Assembly: GCA_014650415.1 (NCBI GenBank)
Contig: BMUX01000002.1
Coordinates: 765,491-829,490, forward strand
Direction of reading: 5' to 3'
DNA: 64,000 nt
From: Streptomyces spiroverticillatus
GTDB lineage: Bacteria > Actinomycetota > Actinomycetes > Streptomycetales > Streptomycetaceae
In this document: piece by piece, positions 1 to 8,551 of the stretch
Layout of the letters: every line of letters starts with the position of its first letter
How positions within the stretch are numbered: the stretch's first letter is position 1
The notes under the pieces: generated by a model
Seen by the model: only the letters and a program-made list of their open reading frames with translations
The model's database searches: none
What the model was told of the DNA's origin: nothing
Translations under genes and position numbers: made by a program

Positions 1-2232
1 GACCGGCTGACCGAGACGCAGCTCGACGCGTTCCGCCAGGAGAAGTCGAAGTTCCCCAACGGCCTGTCCTCGTACCCCCACCCGCGCCTGATGCCGGACT
101 TCTGGGAGTTCCCGACCGTCTCGATGGGCCTCGGCCCCCTCGGCGCGATCTACCAGGCCCGGATGAACCGCTACATGGAGGCGCGCGGCATCGCCGACAC
201 CTCCAAGTCGCACGTCTGGGCCTACCTCGGCGACGGCGAGATGGACGAGCCCGAGTCGCTGGGCCAGCTGTCCATCGCCGCCCGTGAGGGCCTGGACAAC
301 CTGACCTTCGTCGTCAACTGCAACCTCCAGCGCCTCGACGGCCCCGTCCGCGGCAACGGCAAGGTCATCCAGGAGCTGGAGTCGCAGTTCCGGGGCGCCG
401 GCTGGAACGTCATCAAGCTGGTCTGGGACAGGAGCTGGGACCCGCTGCTGGCGCAGGACCGCACGGGCATCCTGGTCAACAAGCTCAACACCACGCCGGA
501 CGGCCAGTTCCAGACGTACGCCACCGAGACCGGCGCGTACATCCGCGAGCACTTCTTCGGCGACGACCAGCGGCTGCGCGACATGGTCAAGGACATGTCG
601 GACGAGCAGATCCTGCACCTGGGACGCGGCGGCCACGACCACAAGAAGGTCTACGCGGCCTACGCGGCGGCCAAGGCCCACAAGGGCCAGCCGACGGTCA
701 TCCTGGCGCAGACGGTCAAGGGCTGGACGCTGGGGCCGAACTTCGAGGGCCGCAACGCGACCCACCAGATGAAGAAGCTGACCGCGGACGACCTCAAGCG
801 CTTCCGCGACCGGCTGCACATCCCGATCGCGGACAAGGAGCTGGAGGGCGGCGCCCCGCCGTACTACCACCCGGGCCGCGACTCGGAAGAGATCCAGTAC
901 ATGCACGACCGCCGCAAGTCGCTCGGCGGGTACGTGCCCTCGCGCGTGGTGCGGGCCAAGCCCCTTCCGCTGCCCGAGGACAAGACGTACGCGGCTGCGA
1001 AGAAGGGTTCCGGCCAGCAGTCGATCGCCACGACCATGGCGTTCGTGCGTGTGCTGAAGGACCTCATGCGGGACAAGGAGATCGGCAAGCGGTTCGTGCT
1101 GATCGCGCCCGACGAGTACCGCACCTTCGGCATGGACGCGTTCTTCCCGAGTGCGAAGATCTACAACCCGCTGGGTCAGCAGTACGAGGCCGTGGACCGT
1201 GATCTGCTCCTCGCGTACAAGGAGTCGCCGACCGGTCAGATGCTGCACGACGGCATCTCCGAGGCGGGCTGCACCGCCTCGCTGATCGCCGCGGGTTCGG
1301 CCTACGCCACGCACGGCGAGCCGCTGATCCCGGTGTACGTCTTCTACTCGATGTTCGGTTTCCAGCGCACCGGTGACCAGTTCTGGCAGATGGCCGATCA
1401 GCTGTCGCGCGGTTTCGTACTGGGCGCGACCGCCGGTCGTACGACGCTGACCGGTGAGGGCCTCCAGCACGCGGACGGCCACTCGCAGCTGCTGGCCTCC
1501 ACCAACCCGGGCTGTGTGTCGTACGACCCGGCCTTCGGGTACGAGATCGCGCACATCGTGCAGGACGGTCTGAAGAGGATGTACGGCGAGAACGCCGAGG
1601 ACGTCTTCTACTACCTGACCGTCTACAACGAGCCGATCCAGCACCCGGCCGAGCCCGAGAATGTGGACGCCGACGGCATCCTCAAGGGCATCTACCGCTT
1701 CAAGACCGGCGAGAAGGGCCAGATCCCGGCCCAGATCATGGCGTCCGGTGTCGCGGTGCCGTGGGCGGTCGAGGCGCAGCAGATCCTCGCGGACGAGTGG
1801 AACGTGCGTGCCGACGTCTGGTCCGCCACGTCCTGGAACGAGCTGCGCCGCGAGGCCGTGGAGTGCGAGGAGCACAACCTCCTGCACCCCGAGGAAGAGA
1901 TCCGCGTGCCGTACGTGACGCGGAAGCTGGAGAGCGCCGAGGGACCGTTCGTGGCGGTTTCCGACTGGATGCGTTCGGTTCCGGACCAGATCTCGCGCTG
2001 GGTGCCGGGGCAGTACACCTCGCTCGGTGCGGACGGCTTCGGCTTCGCCGACACCCGTGGTGCGGCCCGTCGCTTCTTCCACATCGACGCCCAGTCGATC
2101 GTCCTGGCGACGCTCTCCGAGCTGGCCAAGCAGGGCAAGATCGACCGCAGCGCGCTGAAGCAGGCGGTGGACCGCTACCAGCTGCTCGACGTGACGGCGG
2201 CCGACCCGGGCGCCGCGGGCGGCGACGCGTAA
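1..2232 (+). CDS. aceE: Pyruvate dehydrogenase E1 component (AceE), 5'-truncated by window edge
   Basis: Homodimeric-type E1 subunit of the pyruvate dehydrogenase complex. It uses thiamine diphosphate to decarboxylate pyruvate and acetylate the E2 lipoyl group in the cytoplasm. The frame is open from base 1, so about 743 residues are visible of a protein that is usually near 900; the N-terminus lies outside the window. The ThDP/Mg motif is visible as [10 protein letters not shown] followed by [14 protein letters not shown]. The later transketolase-type pyrimidine-binding and C-terminal regions follow without interruption, ending at TAA. A strong hairpin lies directly downstream, so this is the last gene of its transcript. 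The call is secure. Streptomyces genomes often carry several aceE paralogues, and which one this is cannot be told from the sequence alone. Confidence 0.95.
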   Translation, partial: DRLTETQLDAFRQEKSKFPNGLSSYPHPRLMPDFWEFPTVSMGLGPLGAIYQARMNRYMEARGIADTSKSHVWAYLGDGEMDEPESLGQLSIAAREGLDNLTFVVNCNLQRLDGPVRGNGKVIQELESQFRGAGWNVIKLVWDRSWDPLLAQDRTGILVNKLNTTPDGQFQTYATETGAYIREHFFGDDQRLRDMVKDMSDEQILHLGRGGHDHKKVYAAYAAAKAHKGQPTVILAQTVKGWTLGPNFEGRNATHQMKKLTADDLKRFRDRLHIPIADKELEGGAPPYYHPGRDSEEIQYMHDRRKSLGGYVPSRVVRAKPLPLPEDKTYAAAKKGSGQQSIATTMAFVRVLKDLMRDKEIGKRFVLIAPDEYRTFGMDAFFPSAKIYNPLGQQYEAVDRDLLLAYKESPTGQMLHDGISEAGCTASLIAAGSAYATHGEPLIPVYVFYSMFGFQRTGDQFWQMADQLSRGFVLGATAGRTTLTGEGLQHADGHSQLLASTNPGCVSYDPAFGYEIAHIVQDGLKRMYGENAEDVFYYLTVYNEPIQHPAEPENVDADGILKGIYRFKTGEKGQIPAQIMASGVAVPWAVEAQQILADEWNVRADVWSATSWNELRREAVECEEHNLLHPEEEIRVPYVTRKLESAEGPFVAVSDWMRSVPDQISRWVPGQYTSLGADGFGFADTRGAARRFFHIDAQSIVLATLSELAKQGKIDRSALKQAVDRYQLLDVTAADPGAAGGDA

Positions 2233-2251
2233 GCCACCCGGTAGTGCCGTG

Positions 2252-2285
2252 AAGGCGGTGGGAGCCCTCGGGTTCCCACCGCCTT
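2252..2285 (+). terminator. Terminator hairpin after aceE
   Basis: Perfect 12-bp inverted repeat (AAGGCGGTGGGA pairing with TCCCACCGCCTT) around a 10-nt loop, 20 nt after the aceE stop. There is no long T-tract, as is usual for Streptomyces terminators. It ends just before the -10-like element of the next gene. Confidence 0.8.
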
Positions 2286-2307
2286 CCCGCGTCTTACGAT
2301 GCCGGGC

Positions 2308-3102
2308 ATGAAGCAGCAGACAGCCCAGGTCCGGTGGGAGCGGCGCACCCAGACGCCGCTGCTGGTCCTGGCGCTCGCCTTCGGCGTCGCGTACGCCGTC
2401 CCGATCGTGGCCCCGGACGCCCCGAGCGAGGTGCACCGGGCGTGCCTGTGGGTGGAGTGGGTGGTGTGGGGCGCGTTCGCGCTGGACTATCTGGTGCGGC
2501 TGGTGCTGGCCCCCGCGAAGTGGCTGTTCGTCCGCAGCCATCCGCTGGACCTGCTCGCGGTGCTGCTGCCGCTGGCGAGGCCCCTGCGGCTCCTGCGGCT
2601 GGTGTCGACGCTGCTGCTGGTGGGGCGGCGGGCGCGGATGTCGCCGCAGATAACGCTCACCGCTTACGTCGGCGGGTCGGTGGTGGGCCTTTTGATGTTC
2701 GGCTCGCTGGCGGTCCTGGAGGTCGAGCGGGGCGCGCCCGGCGGGAACATCAAGACGCTGGGTGACGCCGTGTGGTGGTCCTTCACCACGATGACCACGG
2801 TCGGCTACGGCGACCACTCCCCCACCACCGGCCTCGGCAGGCTCATCGCGGTGGGCCTGATGCTGTCCGGGATCGCGCTGCTCGGTGTGGTGACGGCGAA
2901 CATCGCGGCCTGGTTCATCTCCCGCTTCGAGCGGGACGACGCCGAGGAGCGCCGGCAGACGGCGCTCCTCGAAGCCCTGACGGCGGAGATCAAGGAGCTG
3001 CGGGCGGAGGTCGGGCGGCTGAGCACCCCCGAGGTCCTGAGCGCCCCCGAGGTCCGGGAGGTCCCCGCCCAGTCCCCCGGTCTCAGCGCTCCCAGATCTT
3101 GA
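2308..3102 (+). CDS. Voltage-gated-type potassium channel subunit
   Basis: Integral membrane K+ channel of the ion-transport superfamily, 264 aa. The selectivity filter TTVGYGD sits in a pore loop between the last two of about six hydrophobic segments. An arginine-rich segment (RPLRLLRLVSTLLLVGRRAR) looks like an S4 voltage sensor. The C-terminus (ERDDAEERRQTALLEALTAE...) is charged and probably a cytoplasmic coiled coil for tetramer assembly. ATG 2299 is in frame, but ATG 2308 is preferred: a TACGAT -10 element ends 7 nt before it, which would give a leaderless mRNA. The 3' end overlaps the convergent inhibitor gene by 20 bp. The ion channel assignment is strong; the voltage dependence is inferred. 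Confidence 0.9.
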   Translation: MKQQTAQVRWERRTQTPLLVLALAFGVAYAVPIVAPDAPSEVHRACLWVEWVVWGAFALDYLVRLVLAPAKWLFVRSHPLDLLAVLLPLARPLRLLRLVSTLLLVGRRARMSPQITLTAYVGGSVVGLLMFGSLAVLEVERGAPGGNIKTLGDAVWWSFTTMTTVGYGDHSPTTGLGRLIAVGLMLSGIALLGVVTANIAAWFISRFERDDAEERRQTALLEALTAEIKELRAEVGRLSTPEVLSAPEVREVPAQSPGLSAPRS

Positions 3103-3460
3103 ACGCCCGCACCCGGTAGGGCGATTGCGGCACCCAGCTGCCCTTGCCGGGGTAGGTGTCGAACTCGCCGGTCTCGGCGCACTCCGCCGACTGGTAGGCG
3201 GTGACGGGTCGTCCGGTGCGGTTGGCGAGGGCCTGCGCGTCCGCGCCCGGGGGCAGGGCGACGCAGGCTTCGATGTCGGTGCCGGACAGCTCGTGGGCGT
3301 ACCGCTTGCCCTTGAAGTCGGGCTTCTGCCACAGGCACAGCTCACCGGCGGCGCAGCTCCCGAGCTGGATGCCGGCGGGGGCGGCCGGGGCCGCCGCCGG
3401 GAACAGGGCAGTGGCGGCCAGTGCGGTGGTGGCCAGCGTGGTGGTGACGAGCAGCTTCAT
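3083..3460 (-). CDS. Secreted peptidase-inhibitor I36-family protein
   Basis: A 125-aa exported protein. It has a typical Sec signal peptide (MKLLVTTTLATTALAATALF, with cleavage expected after an AxA site near residue 27). The small mature domain has four cysteines and the pattern CLWQKPDFKGKRY, matching the beta/gamma-crystallin-like I36 inhibitor family best known from the Streptomyces metalloprotease inhibitor SMPI. It may inhibit a secreted metalloprotease, but many family members are uncharacterised. It is convergent with the K+ channel gene, with overlapping 3' ends, and is separated by about 210 bp from the MFS gene upstream. The family is recognised; the target is unknown. Confidence 0.8.
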   Translation of the reverse strand: MKLLVTTTLATTALAATALFPAAAPAAPAGIQLGSCAAGELCLWQKPDFKGKRYAHELSGTDIEACVALPPGADAQALANRTGRPVTAYQSAECAETGEFDTYPGKGSWVPQSPYRVRAFKIWER

Positions 3461-3595
3461 GAGGGTCCCCCCGGTTTCGTACGGTCGATGCTTCCCGTAC
3501 GGTCCAAAGCTGTCCGCCCGGACCGTGTGCCAGCACTGTGACCTGCTGAAACAGGGGTACGGAAGGGGGCTTGCGGCGGATCACCCGGATAGGCG

Positions 3596-3628
3596 ACAGC
3601 CCCGCCGGAACCGGTCCGGCGGGGCTGT
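3596..3628 (-). terminator. Hairpin terminator downstream of the MFS gene
   Basis: A 14-bp perfect stem (ACAGCCCCGCCGGA pairing with TCCGGCGGGGCTGT) with a 5-nt loop, starting about 40 nt past the MFS stop on the minus strand. It separates the exporter transcript from the inhibitor gene. Confidence 0.75.
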
Positions 3629-3670
3629 GCGGGCGCGGAATTGACGCGTCCGAAGTGGTGCGGGGGCGGG

Positions 3671-5281
3671 TCAGATGTGGACGCCGCCGCCCGCCGCGTC
3701 CGCGTTCGCACCGCGCTTGGTGAGGAAGGCGACCAGCGCCGCGACGACGGCGACGCCGCCCGCGATGGTGAAGGCGAAGCCCATCCCCGACACGAACGTG
3801 TCATGGATGACGGTGGTGATGACCTTGAATCCCTCCGGCGTCATGCCCGGGGCCTTCGCGGCCTCGGCGGGCACCATGCCGAACTCGGCGGCCTGCTCCA
3901 GGCCCGCCGGGGGCGTGCCGGGCAGTCCGGCGTCCTTCCAGTTGCCGCCGAACTCGGCGCCGACCCGGGAGGACATCACCGCGCCGAGCACGGCCGTGCC
4001 CAGCGCGCCGCCGACCTGCATACCGGCCTGCTGGAGGCCGCCGGCCACACCGGAGAGCTCCAGCGGGGCGTTGCCGACGATGACCTCGGTGGCGCCGACC
4101 ATGACGGGCGCGAGGCCGAGACCGAGCAGGCCGAACCAGAGCGACATGGTCAGCGTGCCCGTGCCGACGTCCAGTTGGGACATGCCGAACATGGCGACGG
4201 CGGTGCAGACCATGCCGCCGACCAGCGGCACGCGCGGGCCGAACTTGGTGATCAGCGCGCCCGCGAGCGGCGAGGCGACGATCATCATGCCGGTGAGCGG
4301 CAGCAGGTGCAGACCGCTGTCGACCGGGCTCAGACCGTGCACGCCCTGGAGGTAGAAGGTCACGAAGAAGAGGCCGCCCATGAAGGCGAACGCCATCAGC
4401 ACCATGAGCACCACACCGGCCGACAGCGGCACGGAGCGGAACATGGCCAGCGGGATCAGCGGCTCCTTCGCCTTGGTCTCCCAGACGGCGAAGACGACGA
4501 AGAGGACGACCGAACCGCCCACGCACAGCCAGGTGTTGGCGCCGCCCCAGCCCCAGGACTCACCGGCCTTGATCAGGCCGTACACCAGCGAACCCATCGC
4601 AGCCGAGAGCAGCACGATGCCCGGGATGTCGAAGGAGCGCGGCGCGTTCTGAGCACGGTGGTCGCGCAGGACGACCAGGCCGAAGGCGAGGGCGAGGACG
4701 CCGACGGGCACGTTGATGAAGAAAACGGACTGCCAGGAGACGTGCTCGACGAGCAGACCGCCGACGATCGGGCCGCCCGCGGTGGAGGCGCCGATGACCA
4801 TGCCCCAGATGCCGATCGCCATGTTCAGCTTCTCGGCGGGGAAGGTGGCGCGCAGCAGGCCGAGCGCGGCGGGCATCAGCAGCGCGCCGAACAGGCCCTG
4901 GAGCACGCGGAAGGCGATGACCAGGCCGATCTCCTTGGAGAAGCCGATCGCGGCGGAGGACGCGGCGAAGCCCGCGATGCCTATGAGGAAGGTCTGGCGG
5001 TGGCCGAAGCGGTCACCGAGCTTGCCCGCGGTGATCAGGGCGACCGCGAGGGCGAGCAGATAGCCGTTGGTGATCCACTGGACGTCGGCGAGCGAGGCGC
5101 CGAGGTCCTTCTGGATGGCGGGGTTGGCGATGGCGACGATGGTGCCGTCGAGGGCGACCATCATCACGCCGATCGCCACCGCGAAGAGCGTCAGCCACGG
5201 GTGGCCGCGAAGCCCCTTGGCCTTTTCCGGTACGGGGTCGGGGCCGGGCGGCACCTTGTCGAGCGTGGTCTGTGCAGTCAT
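3671..5281 (-). CDS. MFS drug exporter, DHA2 (EmrB/QacA) type, 14 TM
   Basis: Proton-driven multidrug efflux pump of the major facilitator superfamily, 536 aa, cytoplasmic membrane. After a short basic N-terminus the first helix carries DGTIVAIANPAIQ, the usual D-(x)-T-I-V-N-x-A-x-P motif of 14-helix drug/H+ antiporters. The loop 2-3 motif A is present as GKLGDRFGHRQTF. About 14 hydrophobic segments can be counted. It is divergent from a TetR gene across 119 bp containing inverted repeats, a layout in which the regulator normally represses the pump until a ligand binds. The substrate is not predictable from sequence; homologues export antibiotics such as puromycin or methylenomycin, or dyes. 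Confidence 0.92.
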   Translation of the reverse strand: MTAQTTLDKVPPGPDPVPEKAKGLRGHPWLTLFAVAIGVMMVALDGTIVAIANPAIQKDLGASLADVQWITNGYLLALAVALITAGKLGDRFGHRQTFLIGIAGFAASSAAIGFSKEIGLVIAFRVLQGLFGALLMPAALGLLRATFPAEKLNMAIGIWGMVIGASTAGGPIVGGLLVEHVSWQSVFFINVPVGVLALAFGLVVLRDHRAQNAPRSFDIPGIVLLSAAMGSLVYGLIKAGESWGWGGANTWLCVGGSVVLFVVFAVWETKAKEPLIPLAMFRSVPLSAGVVLMVLMAFAFMGGLFFVTFYLQGVHGLSPVDSGLHLLPLTGMMIVASPLAGALITKFGPRVPLVGGMVCTAVAMFGMSQLDVGTGTLTMSLWFGLLGLGLAPVMVGATEVIVGNAPLELSGVAGGLQQAGMQVGGALGTAVLGAVMSSRVGAEFGGNWKDAGLPGTPPAGLEQAAEFGMVPAEAAKAPGMTPEGFKVITTVIHDTFVSGMGFAFTIAGGVAVVAALVAFLTKRGANADAAGGGVHI

Positions 5282-5293
5282 GCTTCCAGATTA

Positions 5294-5344
5294 GTGACAG
5301 CCACTGACAGTTGACGAACCAATTCACAAGCCGGTAACTGTCAC
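5294..5344. promoter_or_regulatory. Inverted repeats in the MFS/TetR divergent promoter (candidate TetR operators)
   Basis: The intergenic region holds TGACAGTT at 5305-5312 and its exact complement AACTGTCA at 5336-5343, plus a further GTGACAG at 5294-5300 that mirrors CTGTCAC at 5338-5344. Three copies of the same half-site between divergent exporter and TetR genes fit autoregulatory operators. The assignment is inferred from position and symmetry only. Confidence 0.55.
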
Positions 5345-5400
5345 GTAGCTCACAGGTAAGCTGAGCAGGCGAAATCGAAGGAAAGCAGGACCCAGGGACG

Positions 5401-6048
5401 ATGGCGGAACAGCTGGCGGCGGCGCGAGCGACCGGACTGCGTGAGCGCAAGAAGCGCCGCACCCGTGACTCCCTGCTGCGCGTCGCACTGGAGCTGTTCA
5501 CCACGCAGGGGTACGAGCGGACCACCGTCGACGAGATCGCGGAGGCCGTCGAGGTCTCCCAGCGGACCTTCTTCCGCTACTTCGCCTCCAAGGAGGACGT
5601 CGCCTTCACGGTGGTCTCCATGGTCGAGGCCCGCTTCCTGGACGCGGTCCGCGCGCGACCGGCCCACGAGAACCCGCTGACCGCACTGCGCAACGCGGTG
5701 ACCTGGGCGTGGGAGTCGGTGGGCGAGGCGATCGAGGCGGTGGTCCCGATCGAGCTGCACATGCGGACGTACCAGATGATCGAGTCGACCCCGGCGCTGC
5801 TCGCGGTCCATCTGCGGCGCTCCACCGAACTGGAGGACGCGATCGCGGCGGTCATCGCCGAGCGGGAGGGCCTCGACGTGGACGAGGACCTGCGGCCCCG
5901 GATCGCGGTGGCCGCGTTCGGCGGGGTGATGCGGCTGACCGGGCGGATGTGGGGGCAGCGGGAGGACGCCAGCCTGGAGGCGATCCGGGAGATGACCGCG
6001 CGCTGCCTGGACCATCTGGAACCGGCGCTGGGCGGGGACTGGACCTGA
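5401..6048 (+). CDS. TetR-family transcriptional regulator (probable repressor of the divergent MFS pump)
   Basis: A 215-aa regulator. The N-terminal helix-turn-helix is canonical: RKKRRTRDSLLRVALELF, then GYERTTVDEIAEAVEVSQ and TFFRYFASKEDV (about residues 15-65). The remaining helical domain would bind ligand and dimerise. A purine-rich stretch (GAAGGAAAG) precedes the ATG at 5401. The gene is divergent from the DHA2 exporter and shares the repeat-containing intergenic region with it. By analogy with TetR/QacR it likely represses both genes and is released by an exported compound; the ligand is unknown. Confidence 0.88.
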   Translation: MAEQLAAARATGLRERKKRRTRDSLLRVALELFTTQGYERTTVDEIAEAVEVSQRTFFRYFASKEDVAFTVVSMVEARFLDAVRARPAHENPLTALRNAVTWAWESVGEAIEAVVPIELHMRTYQMIESTPALLAVHLRRSTELEDAIAAVIAEREGLDVDEDLRPRIAVAAFGGVMRLTGRMWGQREDASLEAIREMTARCLDHLEPALGGDWT

Positions 6049-6172
6049 CCCGGGCGACCCCGCACCGGCCCCGCGGGCACGGAAATTGGCCGACAAGGGA
6101 CGGTCGTGCCGAACCCGTACGGGTGACCTGAAGCCCCGGATACACACCCTGACCTGAGCGCCTTTATCGAAA

Positions 6173-6188
6173 CGTGATCCGCATCACG
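6173..6188. promoter_or_regulatory. Perfect inverted repeat CGTGAT-N4-ATCACG (CRP-like core)
   Basis: The element reads GTGA-N6-TCAC in its core, which equals the core of the classic CRP/FNR consensus. It lies about 40 bp upstream of the TAGGGT -10 element of the first DUF1023 hydrolase gene. Crp operator use in Streptomyces is established; this particular site is inferred. Confidence 0.45.
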
Positions 6189-6230
6189 GAATGGACACGG
6201 CGGCCGGGGATTCTCCTAGGGTGTCCCGCA

Positions 6231-7457
6231 GTGACTTCCCTAGACTCCTCCCCCACCCTGACCGCGTGGCGGGCGCTGCTCGCGCTGGCCGTGGTGTTCG
6301 TGATGCTCGCGATCACCGGCTGGACCGCCATCCACCACCAGCGCGACGCGAACGTGTCGCTCAAGGAGGCCTTCACCGCCTGGAGCCACGGCAGCTTCGA
6401 CGGCCGCGGGCTGCCGGACCCGCAGGGCAGCCCCGGCACCGTCGAGCGCTTCTTCGGCGGGCTCACCCCCGACCGGCAGAGCGCGCTGGCCCGCAAGCAC
6501 CCGCTGGTCGTCGGCAACCTCAACGGGGCCCCCGTCCCGCTGCGCTACGCCGCCAACCGGTACGCGCTCGCCACCGCCCGCGACACCGAGGCGCAGCGCA
6601 TGCACGACAGCCGGCTGTCCCGCGCGGGCAAGGCGGACGCCGACCGGCGCATGCACCGCTTCGCGGCGCTGCTGCGCAACAAGCGGCAGGTCCTGGCGTT
6701 CGACCCGGACGGCGGCGGCCGGGTCGCGGAGGTCTTCGGGAACCTCCAGCGGGCCGAGCGGATCTCGGTGGTGGTGCCGGGCGTCGACACCAACGTGGTG
6801 AACTTCGAGCGGACCTTCCTGCGCTACTCCTCGCCCGTCGGCATGGCCACCTCGCTGTACGACGCGGAGCGCGCGGCCGACCCCGCCACCCGGACCGCCG
6901 TGATCGCCTGGGCCGACTACACCGCGCCCGCGGGACTCGGCATGGACGCCATGGTCGGCGCCCCCGCCGAGGCGGGCGCCCGGCGGCTGGTCGCGCTGGC
7001 CGGAGTGCTGCCGGGGCGGGCCCCGGTGGCGCTGTTCTGCCACAGCTACGGCTCGGTGGTGTGCGGGCTCGCCGCCCGTCGCCTGCCGGAGCGGGTCACC
7101 GACATAGCGGTCTCCGGCAGCCCGGGGATGCGGGTCGACAACGCCGCCGGGCTGGGGTCGCGGGCGCGGGTGTGGGCGATGCGGGACGCGGACGACTGGA
7201 TCGCGGACGTGCCGCACCTGGAGTTCGGCGGGCTCGGCCACGGCAGCGACCCGGTGTCGCCCGAATTCGGGGCGCGGGTGCTGTCGGCGAAGACGGCGGT
7301 CGGTCACACCGGGTACTTCGTTCCGGGGACCGACAGCATCGGCAATTTCGCGCGGATCGGCGTCGGTGCGTACGCCGAACTGGACTGCGCGGACGGCGGG
7401 ACGGCCTGCCGGGACGGGATCGCGAGCGGGCCCGACAGGTCCGGCAAGGAGGTCTGA
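6231..7457 (+). CDS. Membrane-anchored alpha/beta hydrolase, DUF1023 (Abhydrolase_8) family
   Basis: A 408-aa predicted serine hydrolase. The N-terminus has one hydrophobic segment (WRALLALAVVFVMLAITGW) and no clear cleavage site, so a membrane anchor with the catalytic domain outside is likely. The nucleophile elbow is CHSYGS within VALFCHSYGSVVCGLA. The family hallmarks HPLVVGNLNGAPVPLRYAANR and GHTGYFVPGTDS are both present. GTG 6231 is chosen over the longer in-frame GTG 6174, because TAGGGT lies 8 nt before it (leaderless start) and the upstream codons would overlap the CRP-like palindrome. A secreted paralogue lies at 11887-12915. The substrate of this family is unknown; an ester or lipid is likely. 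Confidence 0.82.
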   Translation: MTSLDSSPTLTAWRALLALAVVFVMLAITGWTAIHHQRDANVSLKEAFTAWSHGSFDGRGLPDPQGSPGTVERFFGGLTPDRQSALARKHPLVVGNLNGAPVPLRYAANRYALATARDTEAQRMHDSRLSRAGKADADRRMHRFAALLRNKRQVLAFDPDGGGRVAEVFGNLQRAERISVVVPGVDTNVVNFERTFLRYSSPVGMATSLYDAERAADPATRTAVIAWADYTAPAGLGMDAMVGAPAEAGARRLVALAGVLPGRAPVALFCHSYGSVVCGLAARRLPERVTDIAVSGSPGMRVDNAAGLGSRARVWAMRDADDWIADVPHLEFGGLGHGSDPVSPEFGARVLSAKTAVGHTGYFVPGTDSIGNFARIGVGAYAELDCADGGTACRDGIASGPDRSGKEV

Positions 7458-7541
7458 GGTGTCCGACGCGCGTAGAAGGCCGGGAATCGGGCGGGTCGCC
7501 GAGGGGCGACGAGCGGGCGGACGCCGCATACGATGAGCCGC

Positions 7542-8450
7542 ATGGGTGATGTGCTGGCCGGAATTCATGCCACCTGGGAGTTCGACAGCGACTCCGTGCT
7601 CATCCGCTTCGAACGGGGGATACGTACACCGAAGCTGCTCTCCGCGCTCGGTGAGCGGCGCATCCCGCACGAGGCGTTGGCCGAGGTGACGCTGACCCCG
7701 GGCAAACGCGGCACGGTGGTGCTGCACGCCGTGCCCAGACGTGGCGCGGATCCGCTGATGGACGCCGCCGCGGGGCAGCTCAAGGAGGGCTGCGACCCGT
7801 ACCGGCTGGTGCTGCCGGCCGAGCGCGAGGTGCTCGCCGAGTACTACGCGGACGAGCTGCGGGCACAGGTGCGGGCGGCGGGCACGGGTGCGGGCTTCGC
7901 GCCGGACGAGCCGGCCGACCGGTTCCTGGTGGCGCCGCCGCAGGGGCCGCTGCAGTTCAAGGCGTACGACGGGAAGGCCGGGTTCGACGGGACGCAGGTG
8001 ACGTTCCGTTGGTTCTGGACCGGGGCCTCCTCCGCCAAGTGGAAGGTGGGCGACCAGAGTTTCCCGGTGGCCTCCCTCGGCGGTGTCGAGTGGCGCTCCC
8101 CCGACTTCTTCGACGGGCACCTGCGGCTGCTGCGGCGCGAGGGGTCAGCCGAGGGCGGGACGGCGGCCGGGCCCGCGGACCAGGATCCGGCGGCGGTGGT
8201 GTTCGGGCTCGGGTACGGGCCGGTGCACGAGTCGCTGCCGTTCGCGGCGGCCGTTCTGGCCGCGGTTCGGAGCACGGTTCCGGCGGCCGCGGCCCTGGAC
8301 CGGGTGCCGGTGGACGCGGTCGGTGCGGGGCGCAGGGACCCGGCGGACATCGCGGAACGGATCAGGCACCTGGGCGAGCTGCACCAGGCGGGGCTGGTCA
8401 CGGACGAGGAATTCACCGCGAAGAAGGCGGAACTGCTGGAGCAGCTGTAG
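7542..8450 (+). CDS. DUF4429 protein with C-terminal SHOCT domain
   Basis: A 302-aa cytoplasmic protein with two tandem DUF4429-type beta-rich domains (similar segments near residues 10-80 and 125-200, each with an xFDG or xFDS turn and a Phe/Trp-rich strand). It ends in a SHOCT motif, IAERIRHLGELHQAGLVTDE followed by EFTAKKAELLEQL. SHOCT modules are short C-terminal oligomerisation elements common in Actinobacteria. ATG 7542 is preferred over ATG 7533, because TACGAT ends 7 nt upstream of it and the earlier ATG overlaps that element. The function is unknown; family members resemble pleckstrin-like domains, but no ligand is established. Confidence 0.78.
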   Translation: MGDVLAGIHATWEFDSDSVLIRFERGIRTPKLLSALGERRIPHEALAEVTLTPGKRGTVVLHAVPRRGADPLMDAAAGQLKEGCDPYRLVLPAEREVLAEYYADELRAQVRAAGTGAGFAPDEPADRFLVAPPQGPLQFKAYDGKAGFDGTQVTFRWFWTGASSAKWKVGDQSFPVASLGGVEWRSPDFFDGHLRLLRREGSAEGGTAAGPADQDPAAVVFGLGYGPVHESLPFAAAVLAAVRSTVPAAAALDRVPVDAVGAGRRDPADIAERIRHLGELHQAGLVTDEEFTAKKAELLEQL

Positions 8451-8476
8451 CAGCAGGGGCGGCGGGGCGGACTCGT

Positions 8477-8513
8477 ACCACGGTATGAGAGCAAGATCCG
8501 AACCACGGTATGA
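8477..8513 (+). promoter_or_regulatory. Two direct repeats ACCACGGTATGA upstream of the two-component operon
   Basis: Identical 12-mers at 8477-8488 and 8502-8513, 25 bp apart start to start (about 2.4 helical turns, near same face). They end about 24 bp before the TAGGCT -10 hexamer at 8537-8542. The position is right for an activator bound at the -35 region, and the most likely ligand is the NarL-type regulator encoded just downstream. Confidence 0.6.
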
Positions 8514-8551
8514 CGTGGGACGACGGGTGCGCTGCCTAGGCTGAGGGAGCC

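Noticed and set aside
3641..5314. Long open frame on the plus strand opposite the MFS gene
   Set aside because: Shadow frame caused by high GC and third-position bias; its peptide is His/Glu/Arg/Gly-rich and non-hydrophobic, while the minus strand encodes a textbook 14-TM exporter.
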